Source: Phoronis australis
Taxonomy: Eukaryota; Phoronida; Phoronidae
Assembly: GCA_002633005.1 (NCBI GenBank)
Contig: NMRA01000682.1
Coordinates: 14,318 to 78,317 of the forward strand
Length of the DNA stretch: 64,000 nucleotides
Direction of reading: 5' to 3'
Shown one piece after another: positions 24,915 through 39,900 of the stretch (the stretch's first letter is position 1; each line of letters begins with the position of its first letter). A model generated the notes under the pieces. The model was not told where the DNA came from and did not search any database. It worked only from the letters and a program-made list of their open reading frames with translations. The position numbers and the translations under genes were made by a program.

Positions 24915-27900
24915 CTGAAATAGGCATACAGAAAACAAAATAATAAGTTGTACCAGGGCTTGGTCTTCCGTCTAGGCATAGTTAGAAAATGACAAAAAGA
25001 GGACAACTGCACTGAATAAGCTTGACATCGATTTGGACTCACAGCCGAAATTTAGGTTCACATGTAGGCCGAGAGAGGGAGGGAGGGAGGGAGGGAGGGA
25101 GGGAGGCCCTTACAAAAATGAACTTAAGTTTTTCGCTGTTTCGCTGAAAACTTAAGTTTTTGGCGAAAAAACTTAAGTTTTTGGAAAATAACTTAAGTTT
25201 TAGAGGAAAAACTTAAGTTCTTCCGAAAAACTTAAGTTTTTAAAAGAAACTTAAGTTTTTAAAACTTAAGTTTTTCGCCAAAAACTTAAGTTTTTCAGCA
25301 CAATGTTAAGTTTTTCAGAAAACTTAAGTTTTTCAGAAAACTTAAGTTTTTTCACGTGTAAAACTTAAGTTTTCACAAATAAACTTAAGTTTCAAGCAAT
25401 AACTTAAGTTTTCATGAAAACGTAAGTTTTTTGTACTAACAAAACTTAAGTTTTCCTGACTTCTTAAGTTTTTCACAAACTTTAGTTTTTCCAATAATAG
25501 AAACTTAAGTTTTCCTGACTTCTTAAGTTTTTCAGAAAACTGGATTTTTTCATGTGTGGAAAACTTGAATTTTCTAAAAACTCTAAGGTTTCTATGTGAT
25601 GAAAATTTACGTTTTCAAGTTTTTAAAATTTGAATATAGTGAGATATTTAATTTTTGGTTCGAAATTTTTCCGATTATTTTCCAACAAAAAAATTATTGT
25701 TTGCTCATGCAAAACCTATCATCTTATAAAAATGTTGCCCGAATGTTTCCTTAACATTTATATAGATACAAACCATAAAACGACGAACGTTTAACCTGGT
25801 AAGTACTGATTTAGTGCAATTACGTAATCATTATCGCACGTCTTAAATTATAAAATTTAAATGTAGACGAACATCCGGTGACCAACAGCAGTAAGAATGC
25901 GCCCAATGTTAATCCCCTGAGACACTGACCTGGTCAGTACTATGTAATCAATAGAACTCGTGCAATTCTTGAAAAAAACGTAGTTATTGTGCAAGTTTCC
26001 TTTGTGTTGAGTTGTATTCGTAAGGCAGTTTCCACCGGAAGTCAACGGTTTGAATTTTATAAGCGCCAGTCAATTTCGAAGAAAAAGTCGTGTGTTGGCT
26101 AGCCCGCGACAATGAAGTTTACGAGCAGAGCCAGCAAGAAGACATTTCAGAAGTTTTGGAAGTCAGGTTAGTGCCAGAGAACGTTCTAAAATCGCTTGGC
26201 TACTATCGGTGGTGTGATTTCCAACAAACGTGTCAAGTTCAGTTGTTACTGTCAGCCACTCACGAGTCACGCTGTCACATACATACCGTCATACTGACAT
26301 GGACTCATTCTGTGTGTGAATTATTTAAACTTCTAACACGTAATATACTTCTGGAGGTCCATCAGAGGAAGCCATAACGTTCACATAAGGCTATTACTCT
26401 ATTATATTTCTGTCTTCTGAGGTTGTGTCAGTGTGATCAATGCAAGGGGGGGGGGACTACCAAGGCAAAGTGTAATCATTTCCCAAGTTGGGTATAATTG
26501 GCATTGGTTGTGTATGCTTATGTCTTTGTTCGTAGTAATTCTTGGAAGCTCCTGATTTTGAAATCTCATATTACTACAGGTCAATAATTTGCAAGGTTCA
26601 CTTGCCTCATCCACGCTCCCATCCTAAAATATGGGGGGTGCTCAAATTTTTGGGCATGTTGACCTTTTACTAAAAAAATTTTTTTTGTTTCTATTAGGCC
26701 GACCTTTTCATGCCCACTTCAGCAAGTGAGGGGGTGCTCGTTCGAGCCTCCCCTGGGTGCGCGCATGTGCCTGGTTCTCAAAATTAAGAATCAGCTATGT
26801 AACTATTGTATTGCCTATTTTGACTGATTTGCTCATGTTTGTCGGGAGGATCTAGGTTATTGAATGCGAAATGACATTCCGATCACACTACTAGTAGGTA
26901 CCCTATCTGGAATACCCCCAGGCATAGGTCACAATGTACCCAAGTGAACTCTCACCAGTCAACATGTTAACTATTGTTATGCACAGTGAAACTTGCATAA
27001 TTCCTATCTAATTGCACCAAATAATTCAATGCAAATAAGGAAAATCTGTGTGATTTGACTTTGGGATTGAGTTTGTGCTTTCGAATTTTTACCGGGATTG
27101 TAGAATACTAGAATGTCGCAAAAGTTTGCATATTCAGACTTAAAATTTTCACATTCAATGCGAGTTCGACTGGTTTTATTGAAATCAAATATTTCAGTGT
27201 CACGGTGAAAGTGATAGTTAATCTGGGTACAACTTTACCTAGGAGTTGGGTTGAGTTGAATATGGACTGACTAGAATGATTTCCCCATGTCTGTAGCACG
27301 GGTGAGAAACAACATGACTGCCGGTCCTCTTAAATCGGACCGACTCACCCAAAACAGGATCTCCGGGGATCAAATGGGACCGTCGCACCAGAAAATGGGA
27401 TTGACGCACTTAAAAACATGACCTCCCCACCAGAAAACAGGACCGCCGGGGACTGAACATGACCGCCGGGGATTGAAACCGCAGTGACAAACAAGTCCCC
27501 GGCGATCCTGTTTTCTGGTGGGGCGGTCATGTTTTTAGGTGCGTCAGTCCCATTTTCTGGTGCGACGGTCCCATTTGATCCCCGGAGGTCCTGTTTTGGG
27601 TGAGTCAGTCCGATTTAGAGGACCGGCGGTCATGTTGTTTCTCACCCGTGTGTAGGGGCATATTCTTTTCCCTCTAGAAATTTGCTTGGAACCTCATTTT
27701 AATATACTTGCAAATGTCAGCCAGTAAAGTGATTGGTAGGAGTACAGGATATAGTTTTTTATGTTTACTGTAGTACATGAGATAATAATTCTATTTTTAC
27801 TGTAAACTATTATGGTTACGTAAGACCTCTCATGAAGACCATGCCAGTATCTTCAATGGTGGATTCAGAGGACAGCTAAGGGGCCATGGCCCCGGCCCCC

Positions 27901-30900
27901 TAAAACGCTACAAGTTCAATTGGCAGTTGGGGGGCAGAGGGTGAATGTCTGATGGGCAAAACCCTACTCTTCCCTTACCCCCCAACTCAAAATCCTGGAT
28001 CCGCCCGACCACCCCTGATCTTTACATGGATAATATTCCCTGTAAATGGGTTCTGTCTGGATTCTTAAGAAGCTATCACATACTGTCATGTTTGCTAATA
28101 TCTCATTGTTTTCAGGTCTCTATTAACTTGGCGGAGTACTTGGAAGAACTAGACATCCAAACATTTGCATCGAAACAATCACCCAGGGGTGGTATTGGGC
28201 TGTTTACATCCACATGGCAGGTAGAGCTTCATATGTTTCATTGTTGAGTTAAAAATAGTGCTGCTATCAGGGTTTGAATTTGAAACAATATGAAATATGT
28301 CCTTGGTTTAGCCACTGGGCTTAATCTTTAGCAAGCTCACTGATTCTTGTAGCCATTTGGTCAAGTCAATGTAAAGCTTCTTGGTTTTGCTATAAGTTTC
28401 AAAAAGTACACGCGGAAGTATACATGTGAGATTAAACTTTCAGTTCTAACCCTGGTTGTGCTGGCTAAATGTCCATGAAACATTAGTAAGAAGTTTTATG
28501 CTGGCTGGAGACAGCTAGTTAGAATACAACTAGCTCTGCTCATTATGTAGAGTTGTGCATTTTCTTATCAGATTAACGAATTAAACAATGAAAAGTTCAT
28601 AGAATAATGGGAATTGTAGTTTATTGCAGTTGCCAACAGTTTCATCATTTGATAAAAATATTAATTAATTTGTCATAGAACTTGAACTAAAAAGTTACAG
28701 AACACGATACCTGGTTAACCTGAAGTCCAACTTTTATTAACACATTAAGTTTTGTCATAGGCATGGTTTGTTCTAGATTGTGATAGCATGATAGGTGACC
28801 ATATGCATGTTTTGTATTCAAGTTGTATAGAATAAAATTGTTTTGAATGTCGCGAATCCAGGATTAAAACTTCATTCAAAACAGTATGTGGAAAACTGAC
28901 CCACTGCAGTGCATGCTTGAAGTAAACTTGCAGACTAGTCTTGCACTTGAATCCTGAAGAGTGATTGGTTAAATTTTGAGTTTGAAGACTATTTTCTAGG
29001 CTCTGTATATAAGTCAGGAAGTAATACAATTTAGTGTTGTATAAACAGCACAATAAATATCCAGCAAGTTAAGTTGTCTTATACTGGTAGCTTTTACCCG
29101 CCTGTTATTAAAATTTGTTGTCTTTATTGCAGAGTGCGCCTTCAACAATCGTTGGATAAGGAAGGCTACCCAGACAACACAACGTACGCACTTACGAACT
29201 GCAGCTCATGAACCTATGAATTCAGTTATCTGAGCTCAGAAACGCGCGTTTGTAGTCACAAAACATGGATTATTTGCCTGTGAAGCTAAGCGAGCAGATC
29301 CAGCTAAAGAAGATTAAGTGGCTTGTGGTCTACCATAGGGCCCTTTCACATTGACTTAACTCTTGTCTGAGCGGAACATCGACATATACTGCGAAGTTAA
29401 CTGGACCGTTCATTCTGGTTTCGGTAGTTAATGAACTTCGAAGTGAACAGTAGGTGACACTGTCGTGATCGAAGGTATCGCAAGGTAGCACTGCACGCTA
29501 AGATGTGACAACTTGGGAACATTTACATGTGTTAATTGACATAAAACTTATTTTTAAATTGATTGGTGATTATTAGAGCAAGGAATAAGCAACTATTAGC
29601 CATCTCTCTACTATGCAATTGTTAATGATAACAGTGGCCCCTGGCAATAACTTTGATAGGACTGAAGTTGATCGTTTATACTGCATGGCAGCGTTGACTC
29701 TAAGCAATTAAATGCACCTGTTTAGTGCGAAGTTAACTGGCGCTGTTAACTTCCTTCCAGGACCAAAGTTTAAGCGTTCATACTGACATTAACTCCCAAA
29801 AACTTTGACGCATCGATGTTAGTATGAGAGGCCCTATAGATATGTGTATGAAGTTCAGTAGCTTTAAATTAAAGGAAAAAGAATATTTTTGTGGTCAAAG
29901 GTCTAAGTTTTCTAATTTCCATCTCGTATAAAAAGGTTGTACTTAGGGCTACTTTTAGTGAAACTTGTTCGGACCATGGAGTGTATTGGATTTACTGTTA
30001 TTATGATTGTCAACAAAACTAAACGACATTTAAATTGATATTTTTAAGGTTGAAAACAATTGTAGGTGATTCTAAGCACTATTTCTAGCATAAGGATTGT
30101 ACTTCCCAAAATCAGACCTGTGGCCATTGTCGATAAACTTTTAGTTACCTGTTACGTTTTATGTTATGGTTTTGTCTCTGTGGATATTCTTGGATTTTGC
30201 ATATTAAGTGATTTGTTATTCTTGGTGTCATTGCTATAATTTTAGTTGAAAAAGTCTGCTGTTGAAACGTAGACTTTAGTTGTAGTCCTTCCTGGCGATG
30301 TAATCACATTTTCTTTGGTTGTGTTTCATGATTTGGTAGTGATTTCTCTGTTAGTACGTTCCATTTTGCTCCCTCAGTTATCGCATAATTGTCATAGACT
30401 GAGAACGATGCGAATATGAATATATTATTAGCCTCATTTAGTTTTCACTGCATTGTATACATGACACTTGATGAACTGATTTTTGAAATGTTTCTGGTTT
30501 TTAAGAGTTTGATATTTCACTTATGTTCACTTATTTTAAGGAATTAGTGTATTTTAGGAAGTGCATTTTATTTTCTGCAATTAATCACTGTTAATGAAAT
30601 GTTAATAGAACTCTAGTTTGTTAAATCTTTATGAGAATCATTAAATTTGTTACTGTACTCCACTCTTGTTTTAGTGAAGGTCGAAATTTTTGAATGCCTG
30701 TCCGATTGAAACTTATTGCTTTTAGAAAACTTCAGTTTTCAAAAGTTAGTTCCTTGAAAAATTATGTTCTGAAAACTTAGTTTATAAAAACTTAAGTTTT
30801 GATGACTTATGTTTGTTACTAAAAACTTGTTCCAAAACTTAAGTTTTCCAAAAACTTAAGTTTTTCAAAAACTTAAGTATTTTGGAACAAGTTTTTTGGA

Positions 30901-31181
30901 ACGAACTTAAGTTTTTAAAACTTAAGTTTTCAGAAAACTTAAGTTTTTGAAAAACTTAAGTTTTCAGAACTTAAGTTTTTGAAAAACTTTAGTTTTCAGA
31001 ACTTAAGTTTTTTGAAAAATTTAAGTTTTTGAAAACTTAAGTTATGAAAACTTAAGTTCGTTCCAAAAAACTTGTTCCAAAATACTTAAGTTTTCGCCAA
31101 AAACTTAAGTTTTTGTGAATGAAAACTTAAGTTCATTTTTGTAAGGGGGGAGGGAGGGAGGGAGAGAGGGAGGGAGGGAGG

Positions 31182-31236
<55 letters not shown>

Positions 31237-34200
31237 ACTGATAGTTCTGGTGTTTTCGTGGATGAATTTGTGCTGCAAAATGCGCCCTCCCTAATGTTCC
31301 CGGGCTTCGTACTTGACCGTTGCTTATACGCTACCTGTAGTACCTACAACAGCCAGCTCACATGTGAATCCTGTGGTGAAAAACTCATACATGTAGCCAC
31401 CTGATATCTTATAATGAATGGTACACTATTATCAAAAGAATCGCAGATTAATCAGCGCCAACTCTTGAAGAATAGGCATAAACCGCTTAAAATTACGAAC
31501 CAGTGTCTTTGATAATTATTGATACTGATTACAAAACGTTATGGTGCTATTGATTCGATGCTAGTGCAGAGTTAAGTTGGTACAAACGAGATTAATGGTC
31601 GATCACGATATTTTTTTCATTTTCATAGCGTCGCGTCTTGACTAGTAACATTTGATGTAGTTAAAAGACAGAATATAAGACTTGCTGTAAGAACAAGACT
31701 TTCAAAAACCGTTGGCTTTTCACTGTAACCTCACGGATTTCTGCTGCGAAGTAATATTCCTAATAAAACGTTTTCATGTGACAACTCACAACTATGCCTT
31801 CATCTGAGCGGGAAAAATGCTTGGTCATGTGTGTGTTTGAAAACTTCTGTGTTTTATTACAAATGTTTATTGTAAGCACTTACCGTCTTTTACAGACAAG
31901 GTCGAGTTGGCATACGCAAAAATGACTTTTGTTCGATGAGCGTCACGTCTTCTTCTCAGCGGCGTGCAGTTCTAAAATATGTGCACCAAAAAATAAACAA
32001 TATATCATGACACCTTCGTTTTAGCAAGCTGGTCTAGCAACAGGCGTTTTCATGTACATCCTCTTAATCCAGGTTTACTTTCAACATTAATTGGAGCGTT
32101 ATTGTTGTTAAGAATGGATTCCTACTAATATCTACTGCGCTCGGGAATTTTAGCTTTTATTCTTAGAATTTGCAACAGCCCTTCAAGAAATCTGACTCAG
32201 AGCAGATTTCTGATCGGGGTCAACATTTTTCTAATTTTAAATGTTTAATTATTTGCATATTTATTGTTGTGGAGCCCCCTACATGAATTTAAAAGTGCGT
32301 GCTTCCATTAAGTTGGTTGTCAGGCAGGAGATCTTTAGGGAATGAATACAAACCTAGAGGACTTTGCAACATGAATGGTTGTATTTTTGTACTGAACACA
32401 GTGCCATAGCCTCCAGCTATGCCGATCAGTTTCATTCACACTCGTGTGAAGTGCGTCTGAGTCGTGCCATCCAGGCAGGGGTAGGATGAGTTTTTAAGCT
32501 TTGACTAAAATATTTTCATTGGGCAGCACGCTTTCACTATTTACAAGCACGTGGACGAGAATGTGAACATCTTTCTCACAACAGTCTCTAGTGAAGTTCT
32601 TGACACATCAAAGGGTTGATGTCGCCATCACAGACTTAAGTGAGCCAGTGGCTAATCATGGGCTTGGGCGAATGTGTATTAGACGAGATAATTGCTGTTG
32701 TAACAACGCAGGTGCTAAGTGTGCGAGTTTCTAAGTCAATAAACGAACAACACGTATCTATGACTGAAAAATGATTAATAATTGTCTTCTTATTTTTGAA
32801 ATCGGTGCATTACTAGAGAAATTAGCGAATATGTTTTCTTCAGCAGGTGGGTGAGCCACACGCTTGGAACACAACCAGTATGGGATGGGAATTGATTTGG
32901 GATAAATACACATTACCAAAACAGTGATGCAATAAAGCATGACGTGCCTTCCAGGGTTTCAATAAACTTACTTTCTTCTCCAATTAAAAATTAAAATAAA
33001 TCTATTGATCATTATCTGCAATATTTCCACACATTAGCTAAAATGATATTTGAGACAAGTACAGTTGTAGTCGACGGAGACTCATCATGCCAGTGGTGAT
33101 TTAAGAGGCGTATGCAAAAGAAAGGGAGAAAGGGAGGTGGAAAGGGTTTCCCAGGCTTTCAAAAATGATATCATCAAGAATATGAAGGCACGGTCAAATC
33201 TACAGAGACCTTTAAGATTTGGAACATAACGTCAAGTGCAGTTTCCGGAGCCTGGCATAAACGCAGAAAAAATGTTGACGAGTGGAGGCAACACAAGTAC
33301 TGAGTAAAGACTGAAGAACTGAGTATTCTTTGAATGGTTTGAAAGTCAAATTTTAGGGCTTAATAAAATTCGAAGAAATTTATTTGTGCAACATCGGTGG
33401 AAGTCCGGTCTCCACCAGCCGCGAGTCGGAGTGGTCACATTAACTGAATGTGACAGTTATGAACAGTTGGGCGTGCATAGGACTCACTAATAGCAACCGG
33501 ACACTCAATATTTCACTTTTTGCGTTTCCAGGTGAGAAATGACGCAGCGACGTCAGTGGTTCGTCTGCAGAGTGAATGCCGCTATATCGTGGTGCATCGT
33601 TCCCGCTTGTCTGAACTATGAAGCTGCGAAGAAAGCGGGTACATCGTTTTTTTCGACTTCTTCGAGAGCCCGAAATGCTTAGAAAGTGGCTCGCGGTAGT
33701 AAAGAATGAAAGGTACGCTGCTAATAGCAAGTATGAGGCCGTGAAACACCTCCGTGTCTGTGGCCGGCATTTCGTCGACAGTGATTACTCTGACGAATTT
33801 CGGCTTACCAAAGAACTATCCATACGTTCAGTTGCCTGTGCATGTTCACGACGCCTCTCTAGTATTTCTTGATCAGTGTATTCCGGTTGGAGTTGATAGC
33901 CTGTGAAACCTAACGATCCGATACGTGAAGTCTTCGTCGGATGAGCTCTTGACTAACTATGTCGGAATTGGCGCCGGGCGAGTTGCCATGTAGACGTTTA
34001 TTATTCTGCGTTCTGTTTCAAAATGAATTATTCTCATCCTAACCAATGCTTGTATAAAACTGAAACAAAGTCTGTCTCATTAGATACAATTTGTAATGCT
34101 TTTGCGTGAGTGCAAATGTTGAGAAGCCAGTAATGAATAAACCACTGCTTTACCGGCTTTTGGTGGCGGCAATAAAGGTAGTTGACCTGGCACCGAGGCC

Positions 34201-36885
34201 GTGTCGTGAGCGCATGATGCTACAGTGTTTGCTGCTGACAGAAAGATGTTGTGAAACAATTACTCGATTTTATATCTATGAACACATGTTAGGGGAATCT
34301 TTATTCAGAAATACAAATACATTATTCAAATCATTGTTACTGTACAACCTTTGCCCTGACTGCCCTGTGGAAAGGGAACCCGACTTCGCGGCCCCCGACA
34401 AGTAAGGAGATTTTCAGTTTCGTGGCTAATTCCCATTATTTCTTTGGCTCACTATTATAGTCTTTTCGTGACTGGAGGTTTAGTTTCCAACTCAAGCTGA
34501 TTTATGTCGTGCCAGTCCCGGCGGCCGCGACGGGCCTGATCGGGTTCCCGAGCCACTGGCCGGCCGCGGACAACAGGTCAGTCCGGCCGCGACAGGCCTG
34601 ATCGGGTTCCGAGCCACTGGTCGGGATAATAATCGAGTTGTGTGTTTAGAACTCAAAAAATCATAAGTCTAAACGACACAGTTCTAGGTTTTCCTGTCTG
34701 TATTTCACGGAAGAATACTTCGCATTTATCTCCGAACAGACCCCAAACTCCTGCTATAGACCTTGGTAAATTGGCCTGCCGAACTTTGTAGGCTACGGTG
34801 TGTCCAAATACCAGTAAATCCGTAACAGCGAAATAAAACAACACGTTTTTATAAGAACTCGGTGTATTTTTAAGGGTTTTACATCGAAGTTTGATTATTT
34901 ATTGGTGTTAAACGATGTATTCAAGCGATAACCTGGCACCAGTAACCCGTGTTGTGAACTGCTGAACAGACTGCGTGTGAAACCAATTACGTCATTGGAT
35001 AATTTCAACACCTCCGTCTGCCGTCTGGTGTCAGGTAACGCAACCGAACATGCCGTTATCGAGTAGAACTACTCGACCTAAATTGATACAAAATGGGTTG
35101 TTTTTTGGGTGGCATTCTCCTTTAACACGGGTAGAAAAGTAGTTGTCAGGCCCATATTGAGTATGAGCAACTGCATCAAATTATATGTGGCTGCAGTACG
35201 TCCAAGGTTTTGTGGGGATGCATGTTATTCAGATTTACGTCACGCTCAATAGTAGAAAATTGAAGGTAGGTGTCAGGCAAATAGTTTGAGGTCATGGCCG
35301 CAGCTGGGACATAGGCTGGATTCGGACACTGGACAGAAATAATCGACGGATCACAACGGTACAAAGCTCTTATACTTTTGGAACAAGCAGGATAGAAAGG
35401 AGTGTGATTTACGAGAAATAAAATCTAGTTGGCATCACTATAATTAGAAACGATCGTACATGACAACCGAAATCAATGACCGCTATTCGCGACTGGGCTT
35501 TGACACTTAGGGTAAAAACTTCGGTTAGATTTACAGGCCGTGACAAATATTACTCAACACTAAAGTGGTTAGAAAATTAAATTGTGATTGAATAAAACGC
35601 CATAACCACCACTCTGAAACCAGAAGTGTCCGTAGACTGACGAGGCTCCCACTCGGCTTCACTTGCTGAAGACGCCGGTGCAGGAGAGTCGACTTCCAGA
35701 CAACGTACTGTACACGATCAAGGCAAAATGCCTTCTTTTACCGTAAAACCTCGAGTAAACGCCCCACCAACTGGATACCAGACGCTAAGAAACTGTAACA
35801 CCAACTAAGCGCCCATAGGGGTTTATTCGGCACAATTTTCCGAGTAAACGCCGATGAGCGTTTGATTGGGTGAGTATATCTACGGAAAATTCCGGTAAGT
35901 CGCATTGAATCATCATCATGCAGCTTGTGCTACAGTGCTTGCTTGCAATAGAATCGTGCAGGCCAATACAAAAGTTTGGCTGCCTTACACAAGTAGTAAT
36001 TAGCAAAAATTTTGGGGCCCGTTTCGGGAGAATATCCCTGCAATAAACTTGTAACAGTCACGGATTTCTAAACCCAAATTTGCACCTTTTTATGTATAAG
36101 AATATAATACGCAATCTTCCTAGGGGTTCACAGTGAATATTAAATACATTTAAACCCAAAATCTCAAAACATTAGTACCTGTCAGGCTTTCTTTTTGAGA
36201 ATACCCGTGCCTAACGCGGCTGTTCTTAGGGTACACTTTGAGAATACCCGTGCCTAACGCGGCTGTTCTTAGGGTACATTTTGAGAATACCCGTGCCTAA
36301 CGTGAGTATTCTTACGGTACATTTTCAGCGGTTGGCGACAAGGAGTGCATAGCGGTTAGTTCCAAAAACAACGGCTCCGGCGAATGGGTTACACGGCTTC
36401 AAGTGGCATTCCACTTTAGGTGAAGGGTACAACCCGCAATTTCCCAGTTTCATCAGTTTTTGTTCGAATCAAAATTGTATACAGGAGCAGATCCAGCATT
36501 TTGAGTTGGGGGTGGGGCAGGGCACAGGAATAGCCAGAGTTTCGGCAGATGCGCGCGCCCAGCCTAAATTGTAGGGGTGCAGGGGTCTCGAATCTTTGGG
36601 TTTGCGGACCTTTTGCCTAAAAAAAACGGTAAAAACGGGTTTTGTTCAGGGCCTATGCAGTGTTTATAACCCCCGAGTCCCCCGGTTACGCGCATATGCT
36701 AGTCAACAGTTCGCAACCAAACTGCCAAATGGTATCTGGTAGAATTTTAAGGGGGCCATGGCCCCCTTGCCCCCACCCCTAAATTCGCCACTGGTATACC
36801 AACAAGTCATTGGGGATATCACGCATGCTTGCAGCGGTAAAACCAAGTTTGTACGTCATCAACTGAAGGCGCTTGTGAAGTATAG

Positions 36886-36950
<65 letters not shown>

Positions 36951-39900
36951 TATACTATTTAAATTCATATTAACCTCAAAATTGCGGACTTTTTCTCCCC
37001 GCTTTCCAAAGAGCTAGAGCCAACTTACACACGACAACAAACATAATTAAATCAGCAATATATTCGACAACAACCTACCATCATCACAGAAAAATGACAA
37101 GAAGAAACATAGGATGGGTCAGAGTGCATTGAAGCCATCCAAAAATGGGGAGGTGTCGTGGCCTCACAACATTATTTTCCAAATTTTATAAAAAGCTGTC
37201 AAGGAACTCACAGCAGTAGTCGAATACATCTCTCTGCTGTCAAGTTAATATGCATACAACTGCAAAATTTGAAAAACATCTAACACGGGGATGCAGTCTT
37301 TGGTGCGAAAAAAATGTCTCAAAGGGCACCACAGTATTTGGACAAGTTTCAAAATTCACATCAGATATACTCTTGTCTGGTGGAAAACATCTGGCAATAT
37401 TCCTAATGGTCCTCCACTTGATTTGGCAGATACAGAGGCAGAAGGCAAAAAACAGACTACAAAAGTAATTCAAATGACCACTAGGATGCGCAGAATTCGT
37501 CTAATTTATCACAAATAGGAAAGATGCTGGCGGCGTTTTCTTCGGAAAATCATCGTCAATCGTCGTCTCCAATATAAGTTCATACACGACAACTTTCACA
37601 ATCATACTCAGAGTGGTTTGGTTAATTGAGGGGCGGACGCCAAACACAGACTAGAAAATAGTAAAAATGACCACTAGATGGCGAAAAATACGTCGAATCC
37701 GGCCAATCAAAAGCGCGAAATGTAAATATGTTGGGCGGCAGAAATGCTTCGCAAGATGGGCTGAACGTGCGTGCACACTCTTGAATCTGGTGCTTACCCA
37801 CATGTAGCTGCTTTGAACCACTACGTAGACATCAGTATGAAAACAAAAAGTGAATTCCTTCTGTAATTACTGAAAGGCGCCTTTTTGGGCGGAACATTCA
37901 ATCTTTATATCAAACATATCTCACGTTATTGTGACAATTTGGGATGCTTTGACAACTTGGTCATGTACTATTATACAGAGCACCTCAAAAATGTCCAAAA
38001 TTTACTATAATAAATAAATAAATACATACATACATACCTTCGCAAAATTTGTCAAAATTTATTGAATTTTGCCGTTCCCGGCTAATGGGGGTTAATGTAA
38101 ACTCATTTTAAACCGTATGGTGATAGACATGTTCAAGATCTACAGAAACACCATCAAGACATTTTCTTTCTTGTTCTGATAAACTGTTTACTGTTTTACG
38201 TATTTAAACTCTTTGAATCAAAAATGGGCTATTTTGGGCCAAAATATTATGATGTCATAACTTAAAAATAATGGCCCAAAATTTGAAATAAATATTTTGA
38301 ACATACGTGTATCTCACCAGGATGTATGAACGCACAAATCGTTTTTTAAGATCAGAGACGGTGACCCTTCAGTCGACCTTTTGGTGCTCTCGTGGGAGGG
38401 AAGGTAATTCTGCACAGACTGGGACGCACCATAATATCATTGATCTACCCTCTGGCCGCGCTCTCGGTCTATACAGGACGACCAACGCTACATACTCTAG
38501 GCGTCTAGACGGTCTCTACATGACGAGCACTGCTACATACTGTAAGTGTCTAGAAGGTCTTTTTAGCTGTATATGCATGTCTCCTACAGTACACAATATC
38601 GATGAACTCATAAATTTATGTTAAGGCAACTTTCGGGGATTTCCAATAAGACAACAACCGGCCATGTTCTTGTTTGGTTTTCATGTTAATTAGATATCAA
38701 ATCAATAATAAATGAAGCAGTCCATACCGTTGGTTTGCAGGTCACGTCATCTGTAGTCACACATATCGCCACTTCGACCTCAACTGTTAACGTCGCGGAT
38801 GCTGGGGGTGAAAACATAACCATGTTTACGTCAGTTGAATCGACGACAATGTCGCCAGAAGGAATCGGCGAACCTCTTTGCTGCGCAACATTAGCAGTAG
38901 ACCTTTCCAGGCCAGTCGTGCACCTGAGAAACAAGTAAAAAGTCCGTGTTATTGTCGGGCTATGATATCACAACAAACTTTTTAGCAGTCAAGACAGCAC
39001 CTTGGTGCCAGTTAACGTAATGCAAGGCCTACTACAGAAACCCACCATTCCAAACAAACATGTAGAAAAAGAGAGTTTCCAGATTATGTTGTCTTCATGA
39101 CCTTTCTGTAGTCAATGAGTGAAGATTGTGTATGTTTTTGGTGACTAGGGCAGTGTACTGAGAATAAAATGCAAAGCCATAAAGCACGAGTTTCGCGACA
39201 AAACAGAAACGCGGTAACCAAACAATTAAAATGTTTACCTGTTGGAGATTAACAGTGATGTTCTTGACCATGCAACAGCGGTATTGTCGTATGCTGGCCA
39301 TATTATGCATGTAGAACGAAACTGGTAGATATTAGTATTCTCTATCGACAAACCATACAAGACGTAGGGCATGACTTGCGCTGCACGTTCCAGGCACTAC
39401 CACTAGGTGAAATATAGCATATAGCATAAGTGTCCCTTATGCTATATGATCACCCAAAACTGGTTCTTCCCCTGATAATACTCGTTTAGTACTTCTCCGC
39501 ATCGTGTACATCCCATTAACCAATGTTTAATTCCACTCACTCGTCCACTAAATGTCCCAACGCGTATTTTCAAGCACCCCTTACTTCTCTCAGATGGAGA
39601 GGTAGTACGTATGTTTCTCATTCCTATTGGTGGTGCGTGCAAGTTTTGTTGCATAGTATGACAGTGTCTTTATTCCATGTACTTTAAGGCCATTGGCAAC
39701 AAGTATGCGAAAATACATTAAAGTCGCAATAAGTACATAAAATGTGAACTTAACGAAGAAATAGTAATTCATCACTAATTAGAGTATCCTCACAATTTCT
39801 GTCTTAAAATAGAAACACAATGAACAAATTTAGACAATGTAACACGTAAATTTTCATCATAACTTGTTAATAACCTTTAAATCTGCTGGCGGTTGGCTCA

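Larger units (their letters stand above)
25107..31147. mobile_element. 6.04 kb TIR element with AACTTAAGTT palindrome arrays, in last ZP intron
   Basis: Starts CCCTTACAAAAATGAACTTA and ends with the exact complement. Each end then has roughly 400 bp packed with about twenty copies of the palindrome AACTTAAGTT in variable spacing. Flanks are GGGA repeats, so target duplication cannot be read. The interior has exon-like sequence on the plus strand and four smaller inserted elements, but no long transposase frame. The superfamily was not recognised. Confidence 0.82.
33530..35121 (+). mobile_element. Kolobok-like THAP element, copy C
   Basis: Aligned with copy D (58664-60608) from the THAP exon to the right terminus, GGGTGGCATTCTCCT before TTAA (35122-35125). 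The left terminus is missing or replaced. It carries a GC-rich duplicated GGCCGCGACGGGCCTGATCG block at 34500-34630, also present once in copy D. Confidence 0.8.
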
